Assembly (NCBI RefSeq): GCF_030296775.1
Contig: NZ_AP027742.1
Span: forward strand, 2,294,001-2,358,000
DNA length: 64,000 bases
Reading direction: 5' to 3'
From: Claveliimonas bilis
GTDB taxonomy: Bacteria > Bacillota > Clostridia > Lachnospirales > Lachnospiraceae
Shown here: positions 29,674-39,891 of the stretch, in pieces
Layout: each line of letters opens with the position of its first letter
Numbering within the stretch: position 1 is the stretch's first letter
Position numbers and translations under genes: made by a program
Notes under the pieces: model-generated
What the model was told of the DNA's origin: nothing
Seen by the model: the letters and a program-made list of their open reading frames with translations, nothing else
The model's database searches: none

Positions 29674-30774
29674 TCAGAACAAAAATTCACTCATTACATA
29701 ATTGCTGATGTCAATCCCCCGCTCTGTCAGCCTCCAGTTGTCACCTGCCTGTTCCATGAGTCCTTCCTCTTTCATCTTCTGCAGGATCAGGCCGTAAACT
29801 TCCTGCATTTCTTTCTGGAAAACATTCCGGAAATCTGTTTCGGACACTCCTTCCATTTTACGAAGTCCCAGAAACATAAATTCTTCCATTTCCTCTTTTT
29901 CTGTCAATATTTCCGGCTCCTCCCCTTCCCTCCACCTTTTATTTCCGATCAAAGAGGAGGCTCCTGTGCCTATGCCAAGGTACTGTGTCCTGTTCCAGTA
30001 TCCCAGATTATGTCTGCATGCAAATCCGCTCCTGGCATAGTTGGATATTTCATAACGGATATATCCGTATTCCTCCAAAACCTCCTTCGTCCTTACATAC
30101 ATTTCCCTTTCTTCCTCCTCTGCAGGAAGTTCCTCGGCATGTTTTCCTTCTCCGTATCGCTCATAAAAAGGCGTTCCCTCTTCGATGATAAGACTGTATG
30201 CTGATATATGTTCCGGAGGCGGCACAAGCTCTGCCACTGTCCGCAGAGTTTTTTCGTAGCTTTCCGGAGTCTGGAACGGAATGGCTGACATTAAGTCCAC
30301 ATTAATATTGGAAAATCCGCAGTCTCTTGCCATCTGATAGCTATGAACAAACATTTCATAGGTATGGATCCTTCCGAGGCATTTCAGCTCCTGATCGTTG
30401 GCTGACTGAAGACCGATACTGAGCCGGTTAATGCCCGCTTCCCTGTATGCCTTTAACTTTTCTTCCGAGACAGTTCCCGGATTCATTTCCACTGTAATCT
30501 CCGCCATATCATCCACCCGGAACGTTTCTCTTATGTCTCTGAAAATATATCCCATCTGCTCTCCTGTAAGAAGAGAAGGAGTACCTCCTCCCACAAATAT
30601 ACTGCTCACATGCCAGTCTTTTGCAAATTCTTTGCAGGATCGTATCCTGCTGCAGAGGCTTTCCACGTATCTTTCCCGTTCCTCTTCATCTGCCGGAGCC
30701 GACAAAAAATCACAGTACCTGCATTTGCTGACACAGAATGGTATATGAATATATAATTCCAGTTCTTTCGCCAT
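29674..30774 (-). CDS. hemW: Radical SAM heme chaperone HemW
   Basis: A HemN-related radical SAM protein of 366 residues. HemW proteins bind and deliver heme and are commonly misnamed coproporphyrinogen oxidase. The cluster motif is HIPFCVSKCRYCDF (C-x3-C-x2-C), followed by the glycine motif GGGTPSLL and the region RLSIGLQS. The C-terminal winged helix-like part runs from about residue 300. The gene follows lepA, as in many Firmicutes. GGAGAGGAGAG lies before the ATG. The window shows no other heme gene, so a heme-trafficking role is inferred from family only. Confidence 0.9.
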   Translation of the reverse strand: MAKELELYIHIPFCVSKCRYCDFLSAPADEEERERYVESLCSRIRSCKEFAKDWHVSSIFVGGGTPSLLTGEQMGYIFRDIRETFRVDDMAEITVEMNPGTVSEEKLKAYREAGINRLSIGLQSANDQELKCLGRIHTYEMFVHSYQMARDCGFSNINVDLMSAIPFQTPESYEKTLRTVAELVPPPEHISAYSLIIEEGTPFYERYGEGKHAEELPAEEEEREMYVRTKEVLEEYGYIRYEISNYARSGFACRHNLGYWNRTQYLGIGTGASSLIGNKRWREGEEPEILTEKEEMEEFMFLGLRKMEGVSETDFRNVFQKEMQEVYGLILQKMKEEGLMEQAGDNWRLTERGIDISNYVMSEFLF

Positions 30775-30850
30775 ATTTTTATTTCTCTCCTCTCCATTTC
30801 CTTCAAAAGAATCTAATAGCTTTTCAAAAGGATATGGTGATTCTAATTAA

Positions 30851-30876
30851 GGACGGGGATTAAAAAATCCCCGCCC
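30851..30876 (-). terminator. Hairpin downstream of lepA
   Basis: Arms GGACGGGGATT and AATCCCCGCCC (one mismatch) directly after the lepA stop. On the minus strand TTAATT follows, so it is moderately strong. hemW lies downstream and may be read through it. Confidence 0.6.
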
Positions 30877-30880
30877 TCCA

Positions 30881-32737
30881 TTAACGGTCGTCCAGCTTCA
30901 GCACACTCATAAAAGCCTTCTGTGGTATTTCTACATTTCCCACCTGGCGCATCCGCTTCTTTCCTTCTTTCTGTTTTTCCAGCAGCTTTCTCTTTCGGCT
31001 GATGTCACCGCCGTAACATTTTGCAAGCACATCTTTCCTCATGGCTTTCACTGTTTCTCTTGCAATAATCTTGCTTCCGATCGCTGCCTGGATCGGAATC
31101 TCGAAGAGCTGCCTTGGTATCTCTTCCTTCAGCTTCTCGCACATCTTTCTGCCCCGCTCATAAGCTGTTCCTGCATGTACGATAAAGGAAAGGGCATCTA
31201 CTTCTTCCTTATTGATCAGAATATCCAGTTTCACCAGTTCTGACTGCTGGTATCCCATCATCTCGTAATCAAAGGACGCATATCCCCGTGAACGGGATTT
31301 AAGCGCATCAAAGAAATCATAAATGATTTCATTCAGCGGCAGGTGATAGTGGAGTACTGCTCTTGTCTCTTCCATATACTCCATCCCCTGATAGATTCCT
31401 CTTCTCTCCTGGCAAAGTTCCATGATGGAACCGATATATTCGGATGTTACCATGATCTCCGCCTTTACCATAGGTTCTTCCATGTAGTCAATTTCCGACA
31501 GATCCGGAAGATTGGAAGGGTTTGTCAGCTCTATCACTTCTCCGTTTGTTTTATGCACCTTGTAAACAACTCCCGGCGCTGTTGTCACCAGATCCAGATT
31601 GTATTCTCTTTCCAGTCTTTCCTGTACGATCTCCAAATGCAGAAGTCCTAAAAATCCGCACCGGAATCCAAACCCAAGAGCCACCGACGTCTCCGGTTCA
31701 AACTGCAAAGCTGCATCATTTAACTGGAGCTTTTCCAGAGCATCCCTAAGATCCGGATATTTCGCCCCGTCTGCCGGATACATACCACAGTAAACCATAG
31801 GATTTACCTTTTTATACCCCGGAAGCGGTTCACTGCAGGGGTGATCTGCATTGGTAACTGTATCACCTACCCTGGTATCTTTCACATTCTTCAGGCTGGC
31901 TGTAAAATAACCTACCATTCCTGCTGCCAGCTCATCGCACGGAATAAACTGCCCTGCTCCGAAATATCCCACCTCAACAACTTCCGCCTCTGCTTTGGTT
32001 GCCATCATGCGGATCGTTGTTCCTTTCCGGATGGTTCCTTCCTTAATTCTGCAAAAAACAATAACTCCCCTGTAGGAATCATAGACTGAATCAAAGATAA
32101 GGGCCTGCAAAGGTGCGGACGGATCCCCTTTTGGCGCCGGAATCTTCTGTACGATCTGTTCCAGCACTTCGTCCACATTAAGGCCTGTCTTTGCAGAGAT
32201 CAGCGGAGCATCCTCCGCTTCAATACCGATGACATCTTCAATTTCTTCTATTACTCTCTCCGGCTCCGCACTTGGAAGATCCACCTTGTTGATAACCGGC
32301 ATCACATCCAGATCATGGTCCAATGCAAGATACACATTTGCCAGAGTCTGGGCCTCTACTCCCTGTGCTGCGTCCACCACAAGAATTGCACCGTCACAGG
32401 CTGCCAGACTGCGGGATACCTCATAGTTAAAATCCACATGTCCCGGTGTATCGATCAGATTAAAAATGTATTCTTCTCCGTCCTTTGCCTTGTATACCGT
32501 ACGGACCGCCTGGGCCTTGATCGTAATTCCACGCTCTCTTTCCAGCTCCATGTTGTCCAGAACCTGAGACTGCATCTCACGGCTTGTCAGAAGTCCGGTC
32601 ATCTCGATAATACGGTCGGCAAGTGTAGATTTTCCGTGATCAATGTGTGCAATAATACAAAAATTACGTATTTTGCTCTGCTCAATTCCTTCCACTTCTA
32701 TCGTTCCTTCCATTACAAATTCTTTTTTCAAATTCAT
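30881..32737 (-). CDS. lepA: Elongation factor 4 (LepA)
   Basis: Ribosome-bound GTPase that affects translation fidelity or 30S biogenesis. The 618-residue protein shows G1 AHIDHGKST, the switch [11 protein letters not shown]3 [13 protein letters not shown]4 NKVDLP and the LepA C-terminal [17 protein letters not shown]. The start is uncertain: ATG at 32737 has no clear ribosome binding site, and an in-frame ATG at 32713 is also possible. It lies between holA and hemW in the order usual for the phylum. Confidence 0.95.
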   Translation of the reverse strand: MNLKKEFVMEGTIEVEGIEQSKIRNFCIIAHIDHGKSTLADRIIEMTGLLTSREMQSQVLDNMELERERGITIKAQAVRTVYKAKDGEEYIFNLIDTPGHVDFNYEVSRSLAACDGAILVVDAAQGVEAQTLANVYLALDHDLDVMPVINKVDLPSAEPERVIEEIEDVIGIEAEDAPLISAKTGLNVDEVLEQIVQKIPAPKGDPSAPLQALIFDSVYDSYRGVIVFCRIKEGTIRKGTTIRMMATKAEAEVVEVGYFGAGQFIPCDELAAGMVGYFTASLKNVKDTRVGDTVTNADHPCSEPLPGYKKVNPMVYCGMYPADGAKYPDLRDALEKLQLNDAALQFEPETSVALGFGFRCGFLGLLHLEIVQERLEREYNLDLVTTAPGVVYKVHKTNGEVIELTNPSNLPDLSEIDYMEEPMVKAEIMVTSEYIGSIMELCQERRGIYQGMEYMEETRAVLHYHLPLNEIIYDFFDALKSRSRGYASFDYEMMGYQQSELVKLDILINKEEVDALSFIVHAGTAYERGRKMCEKLKEEIPRQLFEIPIQAAIGSKIIARETVKAMRKDVLAKCYGGDISRKRKLLEKQKEGKKRMRQVGNVEIPQKAFMSVLKLDDR

Positions 32738-32841
32738 CTGATTTTATAAATGTTCCATCTCATATGCGGGCTGATTCTCCCGCACAGGCTATCATATCAC
32801 GATACCGCCTCTTTTGGCAATCCTCTTTCCTAATCGCTTTC

Positions 32842-33825
32842 CTAATCCTTCATACTGTACTTGACAATAAAAAGCTCCACACACATCGTATCTGCCAGAC
32901 GGCCTGTCTTGACTGCTTCCTCCATTTCAGCGGCATCCTCCATGATTCCTCTTAAATCTCTTCCGGAAAAGCTTTTACACTGGCTCATATATTTTCCCGC
33001 CACATAGGGGTGAAGTCCGGTTACTTCTGCAACTTTAGGTCTTGCATAGCCCCGTGATACCAAAAGCTTAACCTCCATAAGAAGACGGAACTGCCGGGTC
33101 AAAAGTGCCAGGATTTTCATAGGAGGTATCTTTAAGGCCAGCAGATCATAATAATAATCCAGCGCTTTCTTTTGCTGTTTCATAGCGACCGCCTCTACCA
33201 TATCAAAAATATGGTCTGTGATCTGTGTCGTGCAGACTGCGTCCACATCTTCCACAGTAATTTCTTCCTTAAAAGCAGTATAAGAAAACAGCTTCTCCAG
33301 CTCTTTTTCCAGATTCTCCATATCTGTTCCCACCTTAGAGAGCAGATGTCTTGCTGTGGATTCCTGGATTTTCTTCTTCTCCCTTTTCACTGCGCCTGCG
33401 ATCCAAAGAAGAAGTGTTTTCTCATCCTGGTATCCCAGTTCTGTAATACGTCCTTTTTCTTTGACCGTCTTGTACATTTTTCCCCGCTTGTCCACCTCTT
33501 CTTCTATAAAAAGAAAAAAGGCAGTATCCGGAGCTGTCTTGAGATAGTCGGCCAGCTCCGGAGAAGCATTTTTAAAAAATCCTGAATTTTCAATGACGAT
33601 CAGTCTCCTGTCTGAAAAGAAGGGCATAGTCTCCGCCAGGTCGATGATTTCCGGGATGGAAATTCCTTTCCCTTCATAATAGGAATAGTTCATGGTATCC
33701 CCTTCCGGTATGATCGCCCGGGTCAGTCTTTTTTTGTACTGCTTTTTCAGATAAGCTTCCTCTCCGTAGAGAAGGTACATGTTTTTCAATTGTCCTGTCT
33801 TAATATCTTCATTTAAACTTTTCAT
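32842..33825 (-). CDS. holA: DNA polymerase III subunit delta
   Basis: Clamp-loader subunit that opens the beta clamp. The 327-residue protein begins MKSLNEDIKTGQLKNMYLLYGEEAYLKK, the family's degenerate ATPase start. The middle shows FFSDRRLIVIENSGFF, and the C-terminal domain DYYYDLLALKIPPMKILALLTRQFR. ATG at 33825 is preferred over an in-frame GTG at 33831. It follows comEC, a common arrangement in Firmicutes. The rpsT gene often found next to holA is absent from the 104-base gap to lepA. Confidence 0.93.
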   Translation of the reverse strand: MKSLNEDIKTGQLKNMYLLYGEEAYLKKQYKKRLTRAIIPEGDTMNYSYYEGKGISIPEIIDLAETMPFFSDRRLIVIENSGFFKNASPELADYLKTAPDTAFFLFIEEEVDKRGKMYKTVKEKGRITELGYQDEKTLLLWIAGAVKREKKKIQESTARHLLSKVGTDMENLEKELEKLFSYTAFKEEITVEDVDAVCTTQITDHIFDMVEAVAMKQQKKALDYYYDLLALKIPPMKILALLTRQFRLLMEVKLLVSRGYARPKVAEVTGLHPYVAGKYMSQCKSFSGRDLRGIMEDAAEMEEAVKTGRLADTMCVELFIVKYSMKD

Positions 33826-33864
33826 ACCCACAATTATAATGGATTTTCCTGTTTCTGGCTAGAC

Positions 33865-36117
33865 TCATTCTTGCAGGAAACTTTGTATTTCCATCTTCCT
33901 CCCATCTGTACAGATAGTGACAGCTCCGTTTTTGATCGTGGTATATATGCTGCATCCCCGATCTTCCAGACGCTCAACCGTATCCGGATGGGGATGGCCG
34001 TAACGGTTGTTTTCTCCGGCAGAAATCAGCGCATAGTCCGGAGAGACTTCCTCAAGAAATTCTGCAGAAGTTGAATTTTTAGAACCGTGATGGGACACTT
34101 TCAGCACATCATATGACTTCCCGGTCCGCTCTTCCAGAATCTTTTCCCCCTCTCCTTCCACATCTCCTGTCAGCAGAAGGTCAAATTTTCCCAGACTGAC
34201 ATCTAAAACGAGGGAAGCCTCATTTCCCTTTTCAAACTTATCTTTCCCTTCCGGCTGTATGCAGGTAATCCTCCACTCCCCGGAAATGATTCCCTGCCCT
34301 CTTTCCACCGTACGAATCTTCACTTCATATTGCTCAGCCAATGCAGCAAGTGCCTCCAATTTTTCATCCCACATCTCCCTTGCGGGAAAAATGAGGCAGG
34401 AAATCTCCACCCCTCTGCCCTGTCTGGACAACATTTCTTCTATTCCATTCATATGATCACTGTCCCCGTGAGTGACAAATACGTAGTCCAACTGACCCAC
34501 GCCCTGAGACTTTAGGAAGGGCTCGATTCTATATTTTCCAATCTGTTTCTCCGTACTGCTTCCGGCATCTACAAGCACCGTGGTTCCTTTTGCGCCTCTC
34601 ATAAAAATGCTGTCCCCCTGCCCCACATCCAGCACAGTAATGTAAGTCTTCCCATATACGGATACCTGTCCTGCCAGCATAAGAGTTCCGCATGCCGTAA
34701 AAACACAAAGCAGACTTCCCCACTTTCTTCTTCCCACATGTTTGAAAAAAATCCACAGAGCCACCGCAACAGTTCCATAGTAAAAAATGACAGTTTCTAA
34801 TTCCGGCCGGCCCACAGCAATCTCACTGGCAGGAATCCTCATCACTGCCCTGCAGGAGATTTCATAGAGATCCAGTATCCTTTTACAGATCCAGATCAAA
34901 ACACCGCCACCTTGAGGAAACACCCAATAGAGAAGACTGCCGCCTGCTCCCAGCACAAGAAGCAGCGACATAAGGGGAATGACCAGAAGATTCAAAAAAA
35001 CCGAATAAAGTGGGTAGGAAAAGAAATGATATAAGGTAATTGGCAGCAGAACTGCCTGCACACCCAGGCTGGCCATCAGTGAGCTTTTCCATTTCCCCGC
35101 AAGTCTTCCGCTTTCCCTCCTGCTGTTTTTCCCCTTCTCTCTTTCTTTTTCCGCCTTCCGCTGTACCTGCCCTGCAATCCAGATGCCCAGAATTGCACCG
35201 AAAGACATCTGGAATCCTCCGTCATAATAAGAGAGCGGCTGCCACAGCACAACAATAACAGCGGCCGCCAAAAGGGAGGTCAGCATGTCATATGCCCGTC
35301 CGCTCATATCAGCCCCCACCCGTATCAAAAACATAACCAGCGCCCGAAGCGCCGACACTGTCAGACCGATCATCATAACATAAAGAAGCAGAAACATCAT
35401 TCCTGCCACACCGCCTGCCAAATAGGAGCCGGTCTGTTTTCTTAAAAACTGATATACTCCCGTCCCGATAAAAGAAAGATGAAGCCCCGATATGGCAAGA
35501 ATATGTGCAATCCCGTTGACCTGATAGAGTTCCTTTATTTCCGCATCCATCCCGGCCTTATCTCCGATGATCATGGCCGCTAAGATTCCTCCATCTTCTT
35601 CACCCGCAGCTTCATAAAGCGACGCTTTCCATTTGTCGCGGAATTGCTCCAGTTTATCTTGAAGAAAAGAAACCTTTTGGTCTGTCACGCGGACCTCCTT
35701 TCCCCAGATGGCTGCATGGATATTTTGTTTCTGATAATAGAATTTCTGATCAAAACCCCCGGGATTTCTGGCTTCATCAAAGAAAAACAGATTGCCTGAC
35801 GCCTGCACCTTATTTCCTGTTTTGATTGCTGTTTTCTGTGGATCATATAAGAGTATTTTTGATTCCTGCAATGAATTGTTTTTGAATGGTCGATTATAGA
35901 TAATAGAATTGCTTTTCAGATATAAGATCTGGTAGTCTTCTCTTGCTTCCTTCCGGTATACTTCCCCTTCCAGATGTACTGTACTGTCAGGCGGAATATA
36001 TTTCTCTGTCTGGGAGGGCTGAAGTTCCTCCAGGAAATATTCTCCTGCAAAATGAACCGCCCCAAATCCCAAACAGAAAAGGAAAAGACATATTGTAAAT
36101 AATATTCTTTTTTTCAA
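33865..36117 (-). CDS. comEC: DNA internalisation channel protein ComEC
   Basis: Polytopic membrane protein for uptake of single-stranded DNA. The 750 residues comprise an N-terminal OB-like outer domain (about 40-130), the competence membrane domain (about 185-470, starting GDKAGMDAEIKELYQVNGIAHILAISGLHLSF), and a C-terminal metallo-beta-lactamase-like domain with VLDVGQGDSIFM, THGDSDHMNG and SHHGSKNSTS. The start codon is TTG at 36117, two bases after the GerMN gene, with GGAGG 13 bases away. The gene looks intact. comEA lies in the same cluster. Confidence 0.95.
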   Translation of the reverse strand: MKKRILFTICLFLFCLGFGAVHFAGEYFLEELQPSQTEKYIPPDSTVHLEGEVYRKEAREDYQILYLKSNSIIYNRPFKNNSLQESKILLYDPQKTAIKTGNKVQASGNLFFFDEARNPGGFDQKFYYQKQNIHAAIWGKEVRVTDQKVSFLQDKLEQFRDKWKASLYEAAGEEDGGILAAMIIGDKAGMDAEIKELYQVNGIAHILAISGLHLSFIGTGVYQFLRKQTGSYLAGGVAGMMFLLLYVMMIGLTVSALRALVMFLIRVGADMSGRAYDMLTSLLAAAVIVVLWQPLSYYDGGFQMSFGAILGIWIAGQVQRKAEKEREKGKNSRRESGRLAGKWKSSLMASLGVQAVLLPITLYHFFSYPLYSVFLNLLVIPLMSLLLVLGAGGSLLYWVFPQGGGVLIWICKRILDLYEISCRAVMRIPASEIAVGRPELETVIFYYGTVAVALWIFFKHVGRRKWGSLLCVFTACGTLMLAGQVSVYGKTYITVLDVGQGDSIFMRGAKGTTVLVDAGSSTEKQIGKYRIEPFLKSQGVGQLDYVFVTHGDSDHMNGIEEMLSRQGRGVEISCLIFPAREMWDEKLEALAALAEQYEVKIRTVERGQGIISGEWRITCIQPEGKDKFEKGNEASLVLDVSLGKFDLLLTGDVEGEGEKILEERTGKSYDVLKVSHHGSKNSTSAEFLEEVSPDYALISAGENNRYGHPHPDTVERLEDRGCSIYTTIKNGAVTICTDGRKMEIQSFLQE

Positions 36118-36119
36118 AA

Positions 36120-37058
36120 TTATTTTGTTTCCTCCACAATTTCCATGTTTCTGGAAAAAGGTTTACTCAAATCAATGGAATTTCCAAAAAGAACATCTGA
36201 TTCCCCGTTAATGGAAATCTGTACCTCTCGCACACTTTCACTCTCCGTAAGAGAATTGACAAGAGAGTAGATAACTGTTTCCGGTTCTGCATTATTATAA
36301 CCCTGTACAAGAAATCCTTCATCAAAATTCACATAACATATTCCGGCTTTTACGGAAATCCCCAGAAGAACCGCATCCGGTGGAAGAGTCTGCAGACAGC
36401 TGTCATCTTTAGGGCCTTTCAGCAGCTGTTCCACGATCAGCTTTTCTAAAGATGTATTGCTGTTGTAACGCACGTTTACCGTCTGTTCTGCCAGAGCATT
36501 TCCCTCTATATTGGAAAAATAGAGCTTCAGCTCCGCCTTCTGATAAGAATGGAGCGCTGAACCGATATTCTGTACAAAATCATCTTCCGTCATATAGCCT
36601 GCGCTGGTACCATCCTCGTTCTTGACCGGCTCCTCTCCGATAAAAAATCCCACACGGTCAATTCCCTCTATCTGAACCAATGTCTGCACAATTGCCGCCT
36701 GCATCAGCACTTCGTCCTTCTTTTTCATATTCCTGTAGGCTTCATTAAAGGACAGATCCGCATAACCTTTTTCTATCCTTTCTACTGCTGCCTCCACCCC
36801 TTCGGGAACCGCACTTTTATAAATATCACTTGCAGGCGATGAAAGGAGCTCCATAGCCTCCTCTGCCTGTTCTTTTGCACTGCCTTCAGTCAAGGAAGAA
36901 TCCCACGCTGTACGGACAAGTGAAGTCCCCTTTTCATTAATATAGTACACATAAGGGCCTTTTTCTGCTTCTTTTCCGCTATCTGCCGAACAGCCGGTGC
37001 ACAAAAGTATACATATGAAAATCCACAGGACACTTTTATGTTTCTTTTTCACATCCAT
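36120..37058 (-). CDS. GerMN-domain lipoprotein
   Basis: A 312-residue lipoprotein: hydrophobic signal peptide, then the lipobox CTGC at about residue 23. Two GerMN-like repeats follow. The first is about 45-175 with YYINEKGTSLVRTAWD and YADLSFNEAYRNM. The second is about 180-305 with KLYFSNIEGNALAEQTVNV, CYVNFDEGFL and EPETVIYSLVNSLTE. GerM-type proteins act in sporulation and germination at the cell envelope. AGGAGGG is close to the ATG; the GTG two codons later has better spacing. It is encoded between a histidine kinase and comEC. Confidence 0.85.
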   Translation of the reverse strand: MDVKKKHKSVLWIFICILLCTGCSADSGKEAEKGPYVYYINEKGTSLVRTAWDSSLTEGSAKEQAEEAMELLSSPASDIYKSAVPEGVEAAVERIEKGYADLSFNEAYRNMKKKDEVLMQAAIVQTLVQIEGIDRVGFFIGEEPVKNEDGTSAGYMTEDDFVQNIGSALHSYQKAELKLYFSNIEGNALAEQTVNVRYNSNTSLEKLIVEQLLKGPKDDSCLQTLPPDAVLLGISVKAGICYVNFDEGFLVQGYNNAEPETVIYSLVNSLTESESVREVQISINGESDVLFGNSIDLSKPFSRNMEIVEETK

Positions 37059-37063
37059 CCCTC

Positions 37064-38530
37064 CTAGGCAATATAATTCAGCGGAATCCTTACAGTAAAT
37101 GTTGTTCCTTCTCCAAGCTGGCTGTATACCTTGATCGCTCCGCGGTGCATAACTACTGCATTACGGGCAATCGCAAGACCCAGTCCGGTTCCTCCGATTT
37201 CTCTGGAATGAGATTTGTCCACCCGGTAAAATCTCTCAAAGATATGCTCTTTGGACTCTTCCGGTATTCCGATTCCGGAATCTGCCACTTCAATATAAAA
37301 AAACTTATGATCTGCATTCAGAGACACGTGTACCCATCCGCCGTCTATATTATATTTTACTGCATTTTCTACGAGATTTGTTATAGCAAGAGAAAGCTTT
37401 ACTCCGTCAACTTCTGCGTTTACCGGACGAAAGCTTTCAAACACTACTTCAATATTTCTGGCAGCGGCAATCGGCTGAAGTCTCTTCAGTATCTTTTCTA
37501 AAAGATCATTGATGTTTTCCTGCTTCACTTGCAGAGAAGCTGCTGTTTTGTCCATTTTTACAAGTGAGAGAAGATCGTTGATGATCTTGTCCTCTCTTTC
37601 AATCTCTTCTGAAAGATCCTGCATAAATTCCTGGTACAGCTCCACCGGCACATTTTCCTGGGCAAGCAGTGAATCCGCCAGAACCTTCATAGAAGTAATC
37701 GGTGTTTTCAACTCGTGAGAAACATTCGCCACAAACTCCTGCCTGGAATCGTCTAGGATTTTCAGGCGTCCCAGCATTTTGTTAAAAGCTTCTGATATCA
37801 GCCTTGTCTCTGTGTAAGTATTTTCATGGAGATAATTGTCATCGTATCCCTCATTCACCGCCTCAATGGAAGATGTAATTCTGGCAAAAGGCCGCACCAT
37901 TACCGCCCCCAGAATAATCGCAAGCACCGCCACAGTCAGAATGATGATCCCTTCCGCGATCCATGCTTTTGCATCCAGCACTTCAATGCTGTCAAGGATA
38001 GGTGTGGTGGATACACTGACAAGCATAACCCCTGTTACGCTCTCCTTATCCGCTGCAAAAATAGGTGATGTTACTTCTATATATCCGCTTTTGGCATCGT
38101 AAATCTTTGTCCCCTCGCCCTCAAAACATTGGATCACATCTTCTGATACGATTGTCTTTTCTTCATCCAGATCATAGGTATCTTCCACAATCTGAAACTG
38201 ACTGTCTATCAGCATGACCCTTCCGTTATATATGCTGGACAGCTGCTCCAGCTCAGGCAGCATTGCTTCCGCCGCTTTCTTTCCAGGATAACCCATAGCG
38301 GCAAGCTGATCGCACAGAATGGTACACTGATTTTGTATCTGGGCGGTCTGGACATCTACCGCCCTGTCTTCATAACTTTTCAGGATAATGGATTTCAGAA
38401 TCAGGCAGGGAAGAATCCCTACCAGCATGAGTAAAAAGATAATACGAAATCTGAGACTTTTAAAAAAATGATTTCTTATATACAGCCTAACCCCTGAAAT
38501 AGTAACCAACTCCCCACTTTGTATAGACAT
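37064..38530 (-). CDS. Membrane sensor histidine kinase
   Basis: A 488-residue kinase with two membrane helices (about residues 28-50 and 190-212) and an outer sensor region of about 140 residues. It continues with HAMP, the phosphoacceptor segment FVANVSHELKTPITSMK, and a catalytic domain with NLVENAVKYN, DSGIGIPEE and GGTGLGLAIARN. The reading frame overlaps the response regulator gene. No clear ribosome binding site marks the ATG at 38530, so the true start may lie a few codons later (for example TTG at codon 8). It pairs with the next gene. Confidence 0.9.
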   Translation of the reverse strand: MSIQSGELVTISGVRLYIRNHFFKSLRFRIIFLLMLVGILPCLILKSIILKSYEDRAVDVQTAQIQNQCTILCDQLAAMGYPGKKAAEAMLPELEQLSSIYNGRVMLIDSQFQIVEDTYDLDEEKTIVSEDVIQCFEGEGTKIYDAKSGYIEVTSPIFAADKESVTGVMLVSVSTTPILDSIEVLDAKAWIAEGIIILTVAVLAIILGAVMVRPFARITSSIEAVNEGYDDNYLHENTYTETRLISEAFNKMLGRLKILDDSRQEFVANVSHELKTPITSMKVLADSLLAQENVPVELYQEFMQDLSEEIEREDKIINDLLSLVKMDKTAASLQVKQENINDLLEKILKRLQPIAAARNIEVVFESFRPVNAEVDGVKLSLAITNLVENAVKYNIDGGWVHVSLNADHKFFYIEVADSGIGIPEESKEHIFERFYRVDKSHSREIGGTGLGLAIARNAVVMHRGAIKVYSQLGEGTTFTVRIPLNYIA

Positions 38531-39176
38531 ATTTCGGATCGCTTGGATGGGTCTCTATCTTCTCCCTGAGACGCCGGATATGTACATCTACCGTTCGGAC
38601 ATCTCCCGGATACTCATAGCCCCACACAATATTGAGCAGACTTTCTCTGCTGTACACTTTTCCCGGATTTGTTGCCAGAAGTTCCAGAAGATCAAATTCC
38701 TTTGCCGTCAGGTTGATCTCCTTTTCGCCGATTACAACTCTCCGGCTTTCACAGTCTATTTTCATTTCGCCTTTGACGAAGATCTTTTTATCTTCTGTCT
38801 CTTCGGTTTTCTTGCCTGTGCGGCGCATGATGGCCTTGATCCTGGCTTTGACTTCCAGAATATTAAAAGGCTTTGTAATATAGTCATCTGCTCCATATTC
38901 CAGGCCCAGGATCTTATCCATATCATCGCCCTTTGCAGTCAGCATGATAATGGGCACATCCGAATATTCCCGGATCTGTGTACACACCTCAAATCCGTCT
39001 TTTTTTGGGAGCATTACATCCAGAAGGATGATATCGTATGTATTTTCCGCCGCCAACTTCAGAGCCTCTTCTCCGTCATAGGCACAGTCCACTTTCATTC
39101 CATCCTGCTCCAGACTGAAACGTATCCCCTTAACAATCAGTTTTTCATCATCTACCACTAATACTTTTTTGCTCAT
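38487..39176 (-). CDS. OmpR/PhoB-type response regulator
   Basis: A 229-residue regulator. The receiver domain (1-120) has acidic VVDDEK, the phosphoacceptor Asp in ILLDVMLPKKDG and the Lys in YITKPFN. The C-terminal winged helix (about 135-229) includes LTAKEFDLLELLATNPGKVYSRE and VDVHIRRLREKIE. It overlaps comEA upstream by four bases (ATGA) and the kinase gene downstream. It resembles WalR/PhoP/ResD-type regulators, but the target genes are unknown. Being fused into the com cluster suggests control of, or by, the same conditions. Confidence 0.93.
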   Translation of the reverse strand: MSKKVLVVDDEKLIVKGIRFSLEQDGMKVDCAYDGEEALKLAAENTYDIILLDVMLPKKDGFEVCTQIREYSDVPIIMLTAKGDDMDKILGLEYGADDYITKPFNILEVKARIKAIMRRTGKKTEETEDKKIFVKGEMKIDCESRRVVIGEKEINLTAKEFDLLELLATNPGKVYSRESLLNIVWGYEYPGDVRTVDVHIRRLREKIETHPSDPKYVYTKWGVGYYFRG

Positions 39177-39826
39177 TCTGTTTTGATCTGCTCCTTAATC
39201 TTTTCATAGATGCCTTCTTTGATCCCCTGGACATTCATAATATCCTCCGGGGAATGAAAGCTTCCATTTTCCTCACGGTAAGTCAGAATTGCCTCCGCCC
39301 GCGTCTCTCCTATTCCCGTCAGCGTCATCAGCTCTTCCTTATCCGCTGTATTTAAATTTACTCTCTCATCATTCATGCCGCCGCTGCTTCCTTCGTCCGG
39401 AGTTTCAGCCGGCATAGCGGCCGCCTCTTCTTTTGACGGTATATAAATACGCTGTCCGTCCGACGCTTTTTCCGCCAGATTGACGCTCTCCGCCGCTCCC
39501 TGTTCCAAAATCCCTCCGGCGCTTTCGACTGCCTCATAGATTCTGGACTCTTCCGGCAGTTCATAGACTCCTGGCGAAGCCACCTGTCCGCAGACATACA
39601 CCCAGATCTTTCCCTCATCTGTTCTGCCTGTCTGCTCTTTGCCTGCTCCTTCCCGCTGCTCTTGACTCTCCCCGTCTTCCTGCTCCTCACCGGAGCCTTT
39701 TTCCTCCTGCAGCGCTTCCTCCTCCAGGGTAACTTCCTCCCCGGTAATCTCATCGCTTTGGCAGCCGCTTAGCACAAACGTCATCATTGTCAAAATTATA
39801 AGAACCATTCCTGGTTTTCTACGCAT
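39173..39826 (-). CDS. comEA: ComEA-type DNA-binding competence lipoprotein
   Basis: A 217-residue exported protein with signal peptide and lipobox LSGC (about residue 22). An acidic Glu-rich linker leads to an SLBB domain (about 72-130, WVYVCGQVASPGVYELPEESRIYEAVESAGG described here by its family role). A helix-hairpin-helix pair follows at the C-terminus (VNLNTADKEELMTLTGIG). ComEA binds incoming double-stranded DNA at the cell surface. It is first in the cluster leading to comEC; the order comEA-regulator-kinase-GerMN-comEC differs from the usual adjacent comEA-comEC. Confidence 0.93.
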   Translation of the reverse strand: MRRKPGMVLIILTMMTFVLSGCQSDEITGEEVTLEEEALQEEKGSGEEQEDGESQEQREGAGKEQTGRTDEGKIWVYVCGQVASPGVYELPEESRIYEAVESAGGILEQGAAESVNLAEKASDGQRIYIPSKEEAAAMPAETPDEGSSGGMNDERVNLNTADKEELMTLTGIGETRAEAILTYREENGSFHSPEDIMNVQGIKEGIYEKIKEQIKTE

Positions 39827-39891
39827 AAAATCCTCCTTTACAGTTAAAAAACCGTAAACACCCCTCTTTATGCCTAGACACCGTTATTGTA

